Made by a program: the position numbers and the translations under genes. A model generated the notes under the pieces. The model was not told the origin of the DNA and did no database searches. It saw only the letters and a program-made list of their open reading frames with translations. A stretch of 64,000 nt of DNA from Strigamia acuminata (taxonomy: Eukaryota; Arthropoda; Chilopoda; Geophilomorpha; Linotaeniidae), in assembly GCA_949358305.1 (NCBI GenBank), contig OX442315.1, positions 7,652,427 through 7,716,426 on the forward strand. The letters are read 5' to 3'. Shown here one piece after another: positions 44,849-55,556 of this stretch (the stretch's first letter is position 1; the number at the start of each line of letters is the position of its first letter).

Positions 44849-47800
44849 CGACGGCAAAACTATAAACGGTTACGGTCGGTAAAAATTGCAATGTCGCAAT
44901 TGGTAAATGCTACACTCATAGATTGGAATGATTCGTTGCGGATGACGAAATCGCGCGACTAAATATAAAACTGGCAACAAGTCAAAGCGGACGCTTCCTC
45001 GTTTGTCTTTAGACAGCTTGTCGCATTTCTTTTCAACTCCGGTTGTCCTGAAATAGATTTTATTTTTTATTTTTTGTTTTTTTTCTTTCGTGTTTCAGAT
45101 TGCGGGGTTTAATGGTTTGAGCGAAGCCTTTAAGAGATTGGATTTCCGGAACGCCGTGCGGGATATCAGAAGATTTCATTATATTTGCAAAGTAATTTGA
45201 GTGTTGGCATTGAGTTTTATTTGTTTATTTGTGCAAATTTTTTATTTTTTTATTTTTTATTTATTTTTTTTATTTATTTATTTTTATTTTTGTTTTCATT
45301 GAGTTGTTTAATATAATTTTTCTTTTATGTATATTTTAGTTATTGCATCTTTTAATCACACAAAATCTGACTATGTTAAGTGGTTGTGCGCAAAGAGTTC
45401 TATTCAATATGTTGGAAGAAGTTGCATTTCAAGGTGAATACTGTCATTTTCATGATATTTCTGACCTTAGGAGGAATGGATGATTACATGCACCATCTGC
45501 CACTGTTTCAAAAAGCATTTGCGAGGGCTATTAACTTGCTTAAATGCTACAATTTTCACTTCAACCGGCACGAATTCATGTTTTAAACACACAAATGTAC
45601 TTTTTATGTGCAAAAATGGATTTTTGTGTGCAAAAATGAATTTTTGTGTGCAAAAATGAATTTTTGTGTGCAAAAATGAATTTTTGTGTGCAAAAATGAA
45701 TTTTTGTGTGCAAAAATGAATTTTTGTGTGCAAAAATGAATTTTTGTGTGCAAAAATAAATTTTTGTGTGCAAAAATAAATTTTTGTGTGGAAAATGAAT
45801 TTTTGTGTGTAAAAATAATTTTTGTGTGCAAAAATGAATTTTTGTATGCAAAAATGGATAACCAGACAATTAATTGGGTGTCTTTCAAACGGAGTTATTT
45901 ACTCTAGATAAATTCAACGTATAACAATTAATCAGTGCGACAAATAACACGAACCTCAATTCGGCTTTCGGACAATTAACCAACTGCACATTAATCGGTC
46001 AGACAATTAAACAGATTAAAATTAATCCGGCAGACAATTAAACCAATGAAAATTAATCGTGCAGACTAAACAGACGGTCATTAATCGCTACAAACTAATT
46101 AAATGGCTGATTATAGTCAATAAAATTGGCAATAACTAAAACATTCCATTTAATTAATTGACCTCTGCTTAATTGTGTATCTGGAAAACTATCAACCCGA
46201 TCAATTGTCTACTAGTTTACTTTTGTTGCCGTTAAAACATCCATTTAATTGACGCCAATGTTTATTTACTTATTTATTTACTTATTTGTTTATTTATTGA
46301 TTTTACAAGTAGATAAAACCATTTTTTGAATTGTATTGCAGTTTCCGATAACAAAACCAACATCCACATCCTCCAAAAACTTCTTGGCGATCTCCAAAAA
46401 ACACTATTCGAATATTATTGCTGGGGTCGTCCTCTTGGTTCCACTCAACTATGGGAACATCACCGACAGACCATCCATCGAATCGACTCCATTGCCAAAT
46501 GCATTGTGATTAAAGAGGCATGAAAAGAATAATTAGTGGTTACCGTAAAGCTTCAAACAGGAGCCAGGGAGGGTCGGGTCCAAAAAATAAATAAACACCC
46601 TTGCCTTTATTTGATGACGATTAAAAAGTAATACCTTGTTTACACCGGCAACGAAAAACACCTAAAAGTGTGACAATTGAGACGTTTTCCATAAGTTTCG
46701 GTAATTTTCTGCCGAAATGTATGCAAAACGTGTCATTTGGCATCCTTTTTTGGCACATTTTGGGCCTCCAATTGTGTACCCACGCGCAATTTAAGGCCCG
46801 CGCGTTATTGGCAAAAATAAAATTTGCCCCGCGCGCTATTAGAGGCCCGCGTAGTAATCGATAATATACGGTAATCTATATCCACATGATGAGATCCAAC
46901 ACTTTGGTGTAAACAAGGTATAAGGCCGCGATTCACCGATTGTAATTCGCCATTTTGTTGTTTTCCAGCCAGCCGATTCCATCTATCCAAAACTCCAGGA
47001 TCTACCGGAAGAACTGATCCGTGAGATCATGCTGCGGCTGAGCGACCACACGGACCTTCAAAATGGCGGAAAAGCGTATAATTTGATGCAGGAATTACTG
47101 GGAGAGCAACATATTTGGCGCGAACTGTGCCGATTCCATTTCAGTCCGCAGCAAATCCGCTGCGTGCGCAGATCCAGTTGCATTAGCTTAAAAAAGGCCG
47201 AAATGCAACAAGCGTTGGGCCATCATGAACACAACGACGAAAGAGACGATGGTCATTCGAGTGACGGAGAGCTACCGGTGAATGACGATGATGCAATTTT
47301 CAAGTTGGAGAGTATTGATTGGGAGGATACTTATCACAAACTCAGGAGGTGTGTATCTCAATCATTCCAATTCCAGCTTTGGCCAATCACCTTTTAGTGT
47401 TGTAATCAGCCAATCATCTTTTAGTCGTTCGGAGACTCCACTAACTCTCATTGATTAGAGATCTACTTTCTTGAAAGCCACTTTACAAGGCTGAATTTCT
47501 TTAATAAAGCTAAGTACACATGACCTGATTCCGTGCACGTAATGGTCACTTTTCATGTGCGGCCAGAAGTTTTGGTCGATGTGGTACACGTAGTTCCGCT
47601 TACCACACACGGAAACATTCTGGCGACCGGAATTCTATTCTTTACGGCAGTGATGGTGCACGGAAAAATTCAATTGTTTTCGTGCACGAACAAATTCTGA
47701 GTACCCAGAAAGCATTGTGGTAATGCGATCGATAGTAAATGGTCGTACACAAGATGGAGGTGGATACTGAATACAAAGACGGATAATACGAAAAATGTTT

Positions 47801-48514
47801 GATTAATTTATTTTATTATTTACTGTTAATTATTAATTTAAAAATACAGTAATCCATTTATTGTGCACAATCAAACTACAATATTTTTTTAAAACTGGTC
47901 GCCATTTGTAGTTACAATTACAACACGTGCACGGATTGTGTGTACCAAACAATTTCCGCGCACGGAAAAACACAGCCAAACATACAGGCGGAATCATTTA
48001 GTTTGCAACGTGACAACCTGAAAATTCAGACTCTGAATATTCAGAGTCTAAAAGTCTTATGTGTACTTAGCTTTACAGTGGAACCTCGTTATAACAAACC
48101 ACAAAATTAGAAATACTTAAAACAAGGTTCGACTATATCAGCAAATATGCAGATTTGAATTTAAAAGTGCACTTTTGCAATCTGTGCCCCCAAAATGACT
48201 AAGTAACAAACCGTCAAATCATTTTTATCGCTACAATATATTTTGTTTGATTTGGTAGGGCGTACGGACTCCGCGAAGAGTATGCAGAAATACTCCAGCT
48301 ATGTCGCCATTGTCGTTGCCTTTTTTGGAAGGTAAATTTAATTAAATCAAATGATTTGAATACATTTTTGATAATTTTTTTTTTATGTTTTTCGTTCTAG
48401 TCTTTTGGACATCCGTGTATTGAAAGACCCGTCAACGACTTAGATTTGGTCGACAAGAAAACGCTTTACGTGCCTATTTCACCGCAAGCGTTTCTCAAAT
48501 TTTTCTCTCTCTAA
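40408..48514 (+). CDS. FBXO25/32: F-box only protein 25/32 (atrogin-1/MAFbx family), 391 aa, nine coding exons
   Basis: Exons: 40408-40520, 44319-44395, 44522-44577, 45099-45191, 45340-45433, 46342-46517, 46969-47348, 48259-48331, 48401-48514. All phases agree (1176 nt). The protein begins [20 protein letters not shown], the hallmark N-terminus of FBXO25/FBXO32, and continues with the helical region ([20 protein letters not shown]), an F-box at about residues 214-262 ([20 protein letters not shown]) and the C-terminal [11 protein letters not shown] / [12 protein letters not shown] end. The F-box would bind SKP1 in an SCF ubiquitin ligase; in vertebrates FBXO32 drives muscle protein turnover and FBXO25 is nuclear. 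It is slightly longer than human FBXO32 because of a His/Asp/Glu-rich insert at about 285-312. The sixth intron seems to use a GC donor (GAG|GCATGA). One gene probably represents the pre-duplication ancestor. Confidence 0.95.
40521..44318. other. First intron of the F-box gene
   Basis: A 3.8-kb intron from GTGAGT to TTTTGCGTAG. It holds AAAACG-rich low-complexity DNA (about 40560-41160) and the 51-bp satellite array. Open frames such as 41433-41690 and 42606-42872 lack support. Confidence 0.6.
41765..42520. repeat. 51-bp satellite in 153-bp higher-order units
   Basis: A 51-bp monomer (CTAATTTAACATTAATACAA core) is arranged as trimers. Anchors at 41880, 42033, 42186 and 42339 are exactly 153 bp apart, and the three monomer types differ consistently (AACGTTCTATCAACATCTAA, CATCATATCAACATATAACA, CATTATTTCAACTAATTAAC). 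Outer monomers are more diverged than the central trimers. Confidence 0.95.
44817..44848. repeat. (AAAT)n microsatellite
   Basis: About eight tandem AAAT units in the intron after the third coding exon of the F-box gene. Confidence 0.9.
45600..45850. repeat. 20-bp minisatellite (GTGTGCAAAAATGAATTTTT)
   Basis: About 12 units of exactly 20 bp with decay at the right end, in an intron of the F-box gene. Because 20 is not a multiple of three, each frame cycles through the unit, so overlapping minus-strand open frames (45467-45888) are artefacts. Confidence 0.95.
46543..46871. mobile_element. MITE with CCGTA termini, TA target
   Basis: Begins CCGTAAAGCTTC after TA (46541-46542) and ends TAATATACGG before TA (46872-46873). 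The right half has GCGCGC and GGCCCGCG blocks as in other CCGTA-type elements. It fills most of the intron with the apparent GC donor. Confidence 0.7.
47507..48073. mobile_element. DNA transposon derivative with AAGCTAAGTACACAT termini
   Basis: Perfect 15-bp inverted termini (AAGCTAAGTACACAT and ATGTGTACTTAGCTT) flanked by TA on both sides. The interior has repeated CGTGCACGG motifs and a palindrome (GACTCTGAATATTCAGAGTC). It lies in the F-box gene's seventh intron. Confidence 0.8.
48076..48137. mobile_element. Internally deleted pogo/Tigger-like MITE
   Basis: CAGTGGAACCTCGTTATAAC at the left and AACAAGGTTCGACTATA at the right. Only about 62 bp remain, directly abutting the preceding element. 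Confidence 0.7.
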
Positions 48515-48797
48515 ATTAAACGAGATTTTGAATCTCCTATTATTTGTGCAGCTGTTTTCTTTGGATTTATTATTATTATTATTATTACTATTATTATTAT
48601 TGATATTTTTATATTACTTTTTTTAGTCTTGTTCATTGTCTTGTGTGCGCGAAATCTTTTTTTGTGATAATTATCAATGGAATTTTCGCTTTTATTTAAG
48701 TGAATGAAGGCATCTGATGCTAGAACTATCAAACTATGTGCTACTTAAAGTATAAAAAAAAAACAGAAATTTAAGAAAAATCGAGTACTTGAAAAGT

Positions 48798-49068
48798 TTA
48801 AATATATTTATTTTTCAAATGTTTTAATGTCCAACGATAATAAATATATACGAAGAAATCTCTCTCAATAATTTTTATGGTTAAACCGTTTATATTTACA
48901 CAATAATTGCAAACTAACAACTTCAAAGGATTTTTCATGTTCACAAAATTCATAATCGACGACAAAGTAATTGCATTGCACTCAGAAATAGACAACACTT
49001 TCAAATTTACAAGAGCATTTGACTTCACAAGCTTTACAACAACACTATTAGACAACGAATAACAATGA
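48798..49068 (-). pseudogene. Truncated copy of the LRR gene 3' end (copy 2)
   Basis: The minus-strand frame contains ALVNLKVLSISECNAITLSS and MKNPLKLLVCNYCVNINGLT. It aligns with the C-terminal repeats of the intact LRR gene at 53846-55153 (GFRNLEVLNICDCNTITLKS, SPFKVLVCNDCVGIDDSTED). Homology stops at 49069, exactly where the piggyBac-like MITE begins, and there is no start. It is probably a dead duplicate. Confidence 0.8.
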
Positions 49069-49391
49069 TTAACCCTTGGAGGCATAAGGCTATACGGATT
49101 TACGGACAAGCTCTTTCTTGAATAGGAAAATTTTTTTTCCTATCCATTTTTTTTGCGAAAATTTATGATTTTGTTTATACCATACTGAACCTTAACTCAG
49201 GTGAAATTTTAAGTCATTGGTCATTTATTTAATTAATTATGCTAAATGCAAATTTTCTGCCCCTTAAAACTCCAGCAAAACTATTATGCTGGCTTTGCTG
49301 CCTAAGAAAGAGTGCTTTTCGCATTTACTAGTAGTGTTTAAACCAACCACTAGTTTGTAAAAAAAATATATTTTTTCATTGTTCACAACTA
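49069..49391. mobile_element. Truncated piggyBac-like MITE, family 2
   Basis: Starts TTAACCCTTGGAGGCATAAG and matches the first two thirds of the 36501-36985 element. It breaks off near 49391 without the right terminus. Confidence 0.85.
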
Positions 49392-49599
49392 TTTATTTTA
49401 TTCACTTTCCTTATTTTTTAATAACAAAATCAACACACAAGTAATGAAATGCAAAGTTTTATTTATTTATTTATTTATTTTTCTTTTATATTGCACAAGT
49501 CAAAAATGATTTTTGTTGAAAATTTTATACATAAGTTCCTAAATTCCTATCATTTACTTATTTGTTTAACCAAGATTAAATAAACAAAATTAAATCAAC

Positions 49600-49722
49600 A
49601 GTAGCGGGTACCAGTGCAACACTGTGGAAGGCCTTTTTGCCCACTAGCGCCACCCCAAGTGGTCATCCTTTCTTCGCAGAGTGGTATGACCCAGTGAAGG
49701 AAGGAGGGAGCTAAGTGGTGTG

Positions 49723-49760
<38 letters not shown>

Positions 49761-50029
49761 CCACCGTGTAGAAAAAACGTGAGTAAGAAGGTCCTCAGCC
49801 GACAAGGGCAGTCGTGCCCACTGCTGACTCTGCTCTCCTCCCCATTTACCACTGTGACGCCTTCACGGCACTGCCAACACGCGGGTGATATGAGTCTCCA
49901 ACTCCTAGACGAACGATTAAAGGCCAACAACCAACAATCTGGAGTGAGTATGTGAGTATGTGTCCCAAACCATGGTAACCAGTCCCCAGGCTGCCACGGC
50001 AACAACCATACCAGTCACAATTGAGGGCC
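49600..50029. mobile_element. Possible LTR with primer-binding-site-like junction
   Basis: The sequence ends TCACA at 50029 and is followed by ATTGAGGGCCCTGTCCTGGA, closely matching the end of the better-defined LTR at 59979 (TCACA then ATTGTGGGCCCGTCCAGGAT). It is GC-rich with a (GA)n run at about 49726-49757. I cannot find the 5' TGTGA boundary, so the left limit is approximate. Confidence 0.5.
49726..49757. repeat. (GA)n microsatellite
   Basis: About 16 uninterrupted GA dinucleotides. Confidence 0.9.
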
Positions 50030-51383
50030 CTGTCCTGGATAGTGAACTTGGAATTTTTCTTTTGGTCCACCATTTTGTTTTATTTATTTATTTATTTATT
50101 TCACACTTTGTTTTACAATTTGGCTTGGTTTCAATTGTATTTTTTTCATTAGCATCTGTTTTTGAATTGTATGTTTAATACTTTGCTCAATTGATGATTG
50201 TGAAGGGTATTTTTGTCTACCACTTTGGGTTTCAGAGGCCTAGATGTGGGGACTTGAATGCTTTTTCATTTGAAGATTGTTGAATTGTATTTTTCTCAGT
50301 GCTGTTGTGGTTGAGGACTCTGATTTTATTTCAGACACACTGCTGAGAATGGGGTGGCTCTCCCTTCAGGCAGTTACAGGAATAAGCACCATTGTGTTCC
50401 TTTCTTTTGTGTTTTTCTCCCCCTTTGCACCAAGTTTGGACTTGCAGTCATTTTATTTTTTATTTTTTGCTGTTTGTTTTATTTTTGTTTTATGTTGAGT
50501 TTTCTTCTGTTTAATTATTTCACTTGCTTGAATGGTGGAAAATGTGCAATTTTTTTTTTTTTTGTGTTACTCTGGCTAGGGTATGACTGAGGTATTTATT
50601 TATCACACGATAACAATGGCCGACCGACACAAAGGTCTAATTTTTTTATGATTTATTTTCTGGTGAGCAACCGATGATAAATTCACGAGTTGCAGATGCT
50701 CAGAATTTGTGGTTTGGAGTATTGGAGTCTGTACAAATCCACTCTCCAAACACATACTGAAAGTTGGGTGTGGTTATTATTTTTAGCTTAACAATGTGTT
50801 ACCTGTAACGCTCCTGAGGTTACGCCTGACATAATGGCATCTTAGAATTTTAATTTTCAGGGTCCTGCTCGACACCGTGAGGCATGGATGACAAACCTGC
50901 GTGCGTCACCGCTGCCGCATCACTGTCATGAGTGCCCGGTGAGGGGAAGAAGCCATTTTTTAAATTATATTGTTTTATTTTTTATTGTATCATTATTATT
51001 TTCTGTCCCGAGTTTGTTACGCTCTGACTCGGTGAATTATTCTTATATCCATGTATTATTTACAATAGTTTTGTTTATTTTTTGGGCCAGTCTAGGCAAG
51101 GTTGACTCCCGACGCCCAAGTGTCGCTATCCTGAAAACGGATGGTGCTGTAGTCTTCGGACAGACAGCACCCTCTGTCAACCTGAACGTGGTGGTGCTGT
51201 TGTCTTTGAACGGAGTCAGCTCCACCTCGTGTTGCTTGCCTGTGGGTCTGTGTAGCCCCGTTGGGTGTTGTGTGTGGCCCCTATATCCTTGCTTTTCCGG
51301 AGGAGAGATGTGAGCGCTTGGCCACCCTAGAATGACCCACGTCACTGCCACACACCGCCCAGTGGCCCTAAGGTCTTCCTCCT
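50030..51383. other. Gene-free stretch between the possible LTR and the RING frame
   Basis: No coding feature I can support. It is T-rich at first (50.05-50.65 kb), then GC-richer with inverted GGTGCTGT / ACAGCACC words around 51143-51204. It could be a retroelement leader or the 5' part of the RING gene. Confidence 0.4.
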
Positions 51384-52024
51384 TTGCTGGAAGAGATTCT
51401 TCTTGCACAAAATCCACCAACACCACCACCTCCACAATGGGCACTAAACGGGCCATCTTATGAAGACCTCAACTATGCTTTCCAATATGTGCTGACACAC
51501 CGCAATGGACAGAGCATGGAGAATGAGAATTTGCGCATCAAGTTAACATTCTGCAAAACCATGTTCGTAATCTGGAAAATTTAATCGATGAGCAGCAATC
51601 AATGCTCAACGATTTGTTGCCACCAGTGCACGAGCAAAACCAACACATTCAGCCAGCTCAACAACAACAAGACATGCTACGCGATTTGGAGATAATAGTG
51701 GATGGACTGTTCCCGCCAGTACAGCCAGCTCAATCACCAGCACCACAGGCAGCCCAATTACCACCACAGCAGGCAGCCCAATTACCACCACAGCAGCCAG
51801 TCCAACAACAACAACAGGTGCAGGCAGCGCAAGAGCAGGAATTAGGTTTACTTCCTGAAATTCTACTTACACCACTTGATGTGAAATGCGTAATCTGCTT
51901 AGACGAAATTGTAGAAGAGCAATATGTCAACATGTTGACATGCCAACACACTTTTCATAATTCTTGCATCAACCAATGGGCATATAGCAATTCCAATTGT
52001 CCATTATGCCGTAATATGTGGTGA
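51384..52024 (+). pseudogene. RING-H2 finger protein frame, frameshifted
   Basis: An intact frame from ATG 51602 to 52024 (140 aa) has a Gln/Pro-rich region followed by a C3H2C3 RING at residues 96-136 (CVIC, CQHTFHNSC, CPLC), all eight ligands present. Homologous-looking coding sequence continues upstream: 51384 to about 51520 reads PPPPQWALNGPSYEDLNYAF, then after a one-base shift near 51525-51530 the frame becomes VNILQNHVRNLENLIDEQQS (coiled-coil-like) leading into the ATG. So the longer protein is broken here, though the RING half could still be translated alone. RING-H2 proteins are usually E3 ubiquitin ligases. An AATAAA is at about 52034. It may be a retrocopy or element-borne gene; the family is not recognised. 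Confidence 0.6.
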
Positions 52025-52044
52025 GAATGATTAAATAAAAAATA

Positions 52045-53845
52045 ATTTTTTTTCAAATGTTTGTTTTATTTATTTTGACAATGAAAATATTTATATCATG
52101 ACAACAATGTTTTACTGCGCGTCAACACTGCAAGAATTCAAACTAGCGAACAAATGCCACATATAGGAGCCAATCCGTAAACTCCCCTACATAAATGGGT
52201 TGCCCTCATGTGAGGAAAAGATGCACTAAGGGACATGAGTCAAAGTCTGGTGTCTGGGAGTCACAACTTTATTATCCAGGCAACTCTGCTCGATCCAGAT
52301 TTCCGTTTAGGCCTAATCAAGATGATGGAGTAATTTGTGCGCACCGGCGTGATGATGATGGATAATGCCGTAGAAAACCACTGTCGATTTATTCAGGTTG
52401 TGTTCGAAGTACGAGAAACGATTGATGGTTCCGTTTTGCAGTCGCCGATGTCTGGAGCGATTATTCGGAGCGATTATTCGATCGGTGCGGTTTGCTCGCG
52501 TGTTTGATAGTTTCGATTACGAATTTGATTGTGGGTTGCATCTCTGCTCTGCTCTCGTGAGCAGTTTTTTATGATCGTGAACGTGGCCGAACTGATTTAA
52601 TTTGAGTTTATGTATTTTGACAGGCGATCAATCGAGCGGTTGAAAGTTTGAAGTTTTGCCGAGGAGAAAGAGAGAGAGAGAAGTACGGTTAGTCAGGGAA
52701 CAATTGGCCGATTTTATTTATTCGGGCAGTGGACAACTGGACATGGCGAGCGAAAAAGTGCGAAAAAGTACGTCAAGGTATCCGATCCGTGAGGAATTTG
52801 TCGCTTCGATTATTTTATTTCGTTAAATCAACTTACTGTATTTTACTAAAATTTAGTAATCTAATTATTAATCAGAGATGCGATTGGATTAGTTGGGTGT
52901 AAAAATGAGAAAATATTTGATTTTTACATTTTTCATTCCGCTTGAAGGGGTTGAAGTGATTAAAAACGATAAAAAAATATTTAGACGTTTTTATAATGCA
53001 ATCTTAATGGTTAAATACGACATTTTTCCAAGTAATTTCGTTTTAAATGTGAAAAATTCTAAAAATATTACATTTTTCCAATGCAATTTCGCCATAAAAG
53101 CATAAAAATAATGAATAAATCAAACACGACATCACGTCTTTAACACAGAAAAATGTCAGACATCAGGTGGGAAATTAATAAAGAAAATCTCATTGATTTG
53201 TGTGAATAATTACATGATGTAAGTAATTAAATATAATTATATGCAAAAGGAGAACAAATTATTTATTTTTTTTTAAAAAACACACAAATTAGTACAAACA
53301 TGGGGAAACAGATTTTTTTTTTTAATTAAAAAAAAATTTAAAAAAAATTAAAATTCATATTTTTCACCCACTACCCCCTCCCCCCTCCTTGCTCCTTGCT
53401 CCAGTGTGCTAGTAATCCCACGTATCCCCTACTTACGAAGTTCGCGAACTAGTTCACTTTGTTAAGTTCATGCAAAATAAATCAGTGATTGTGTTGCAGG
53501 GAAGTTCCTAGGGGGTGTTTCTGTTTGAATCAGTCAATTTCAATCCAATTGAAAATTTTTGAATTTCAAATTTACAAAATGACTTTTGTATTGAATTATT
53601 TGATGATTTGATATTTTTAATTACGTCCAGATTATAGGAAATTCATCGAGTTGATTTTACCACTCTCTCTGTTATAGGATGTTGATATTTTCATCAAAAT
53701 AAATTTATTTTTTATTATTTCTTATTTTTATTTATTTGTTATTAATTTGATCAAGGATTTTCAATTTGTATTTTCTTTAGTAAAAATTTACATTATATTT
53801 TACAGACTGATTATATACTGTATATTGATGTGGTTGAAATTATTA
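52045..53845. other. Intergenic stretch between RING frame and LRR gene
   Basis: No supported feature. It is moderately GC-rich at 52.15-52.8 kb, then strongly AT-rich with homopolymer runs at 53.26-53.36 kb. The downstream (left) side probably includes the LRR gene's 3' UTR (TTTATT, i.e. AATAAA on the minus strand, near 53703). Confidence 0.45.
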
Positions 53846-55153
53846 TCAGCGTGTAAATTCAAAATCTAAATTATGCTTTCTAGCGTAAGCGTCTATTGCA
53901 TCTTCAGTTGAATCGTCAATACCAACACAATCGTTGCAAACCAACACCTTGAAAGGACTTTCTTTTTCCACCAAACTCATAATCGACTTCAAAGTAATCG
54001 TATTGCAGTCACAAATGTTCAACACTTCCAAATTTCTAAATCCATTCGAGTTCACGACTCGCAAAACCACAGCATCGGAAAATCCAACGCACGAATCAAA
54101 ACGCATCTCTCTCACATCCTCACATTTTACCAACAACCTTTCCATCTGTAATTCACTCATTACATCATTCTCGTCATTCACATCCAGCACGCTTAAACTC
54201 TTAAACGGAACGTACCAATCCGAATCCACAACACCGGTTTCAATCGTACAATCTTCCAACTCCAAACTTTCCAACACGGGACACAAGCGACGGACGCGTG
54301 AAATATTGACATCATAAATGAAATACAAATGCAAACGGGTCAGCTTTTGCATTATCCCGTGTTCCAACACATTATTAAAATCCTGACGAGGATCTGGCTC
54401 GAGATGTAGCCGTGCCCAGATGCTTAAGCTGCGCAGAAGCGGGAAAATGGCGACCGCAACGTCGATATCGACATAATTCTGCACAACCATCGACGAATGC
54501 GTGATGGAATTGGAACAAATCTGCAGCGGTTGATCCAACGCCACAATTTTATAGTCAATTTCGAAAATTTTCAAAAGGGGCAGCCTTTTTAGTACGAAAA
54601 AACAAGTTTCGACCGAAACACCCGTTCGACGGATATCCAAATCCACCAGTTTGGTGCTCGCGCTTAACGAACGGACGCCTCGATCGCGGACGTTGGAACA
54701 CGACGACAGGTCGAGGTGCGTCAAATTCGGACAGTTTTTCGCTATTTCGACCACGTGTTGGTCCTTGCATTCCTTCCTGCCCTCCAAATTCAAACGTTCG
54801 AGTCGTGGTAGGTGTGACAGCATTTTGATTACGGGTCGAAATTTGATTTTTCGCACGGACGAAAGGTCTAAACTCACGAGGTTTTTACATGTTCGGCCGA
54901 TTTGATCCGATAGAGATTCCACGGACCGATCGAACATGTGCAGATGGTGCAACGATTCCGTTCCGGAGTGAATAAAGATTTTTGACGGTAATGGTCGATC
55001 GGAAAGTTCAAATTGCTGACACAGTTTTTCGAATACGTTAGTGATGAATATGGACGGTTGGTCCACTAGTTGGTCTTGCATAATATCAAAGTTATTAGTA
55101 ATCAAGAGCAAACACGATTGCTCGAGATTCGGTGGCGGTTTTCTGTACGGCAT
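53846..55153 (-). CDS. Intronless leucine-rich repeat protein (435 aa)
   Basis: A single uninterrupted frame from MPYRKPPP to the stop. Leucine-rich repeats of the cysteine-containing type are clear from about residue 85: CKNLVSLDLSS, LPRLERLNLEG, CPNLTHLDLSSCSNV, TKLVDLDIRR, CPVLESLELEDC and FRNLEVLNICDCNTIT. The N-terminal about 60 residues (CLLLITNNFDIM...FEKLCQQFEL) could be a degenerate F-box-like or ZYG11-like helical region, but I see no canonical F-box, so substrate-receptor function is speculative. Lack of introns next to intron-rich genes suggests retroposition or a lineage-specific expanded family. Three partial copies of its 3' end lie within 11 kb (48.8, 55.3 and 59.1 kb). Codons are intact throughout, so it is probably functional. 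Confidence 0.85.
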   Translation of the reverse strand: MPYRKPPPNLEQSCLLLITNNFDIMQDQLVDQPSIFITNVFEKLCQQFELSDRPLPSKIFIHSGTESLHHLHMFDRSVESLSDQIGRTCKNLVSLDLSSVRKIKFRPVIKMLSHLPRLERLNLEGRKECKDQHVVEIAKNCPNLTHLDLSSCSNVRDRGVRSLSASTKLVDLDIRRTGVSVETCFFVLKRLPLLKIFEIDYKIVALDQPLQICSNSITHSSMVVQNYVDIDVAVAIFPLLRSLSIWARLHLEPDPRQDFNNVLEHGIMQKLTRLHLYFIYDVNISRVRRLCPVLESLELEDCTIETGVVDSDWYVPFKSLSVLDVNDENDVMSELQMERLLVKCEDVREMRFDSCVGFSDAVVLRVVNSNGFRNLEVLNICDCNTITLKSIMSLVEKESPFKVLVCNDCVGIDDSTEDAIDAYARKHNLDFEFTR

Positions 55154-55187
55154 GATCGAAGAAATAACGAATTCGAGTGAAAACAGT

Positions 55188-55196
55188 CTTTAAATA
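55188..55196 (-). promoter_or_regulatory. TATA-like element upstream of the LRR gene
   Basis: TATTTAAAG on the minus strand, about 35-43 bp before the ATG. If used, the 5' UTR would be very short. Motif evidence only. Confidence 0.35.
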
Positions 55197-55299
55197 CGAA
55201 TGGACGTCGGAATTCGTTTGCCCAACGTTACGACATTCCATCGAAGCGAATTAATCTATTTTTAATTAAGGGTTAGTATTTTAATAATTTATTTCAGAA

Positions 55300-55442
55300 T
55301 TACAATAATGTACACGAGTTTACATCATCATCCAGCTTGACTTCAAAATCCAAATTGTTCTTCCTAATGTAAGTCCTAATTTCCTTTATGGATAAATCGT
55401 CGATATGGTAACAATCGTTGCAGTCTATCAACTTCAAAGTAC
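55300..55442 (-). pseudogene. Truncated copy of the LRR gene 3' end (copy 3)
   Basis: Minus-strand translation reads LKLIDCNDCYHIDDLSIKEI followed by RTYIRKNNLDFEVKLDDD and a stop. It matches the last ~45 residues of the intact gene and is nearly identical to the 59.1 kb copy. The upstream part of the gene is missing. Confidence 0.8.
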
Positions 55443-55556
55443 TAGTTTAACGACATCTTTAACCGAATTTTTTTTACTACGGTTTATGCATTTTCCTGTC
55501 GATTTATTTGATTCATGAGATCTGAGTCTGACGCAAAGAAACTTTGTGCAGCCATT

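Noticed and set aside
45467-45888. Minus-strand frames of repeated [11 protein letters not shown] type
   Set aside because: Produced by the 20-bp minisatellite, with no start context or splice signals, inside an F-box gene intron.
51043-51456. 137-aa minus-strand frame opposite the RING gene's 5' side
   Set aside because: No domain or codon signal, and it overlaps better-supported plus-strand coding sequence at its right end.
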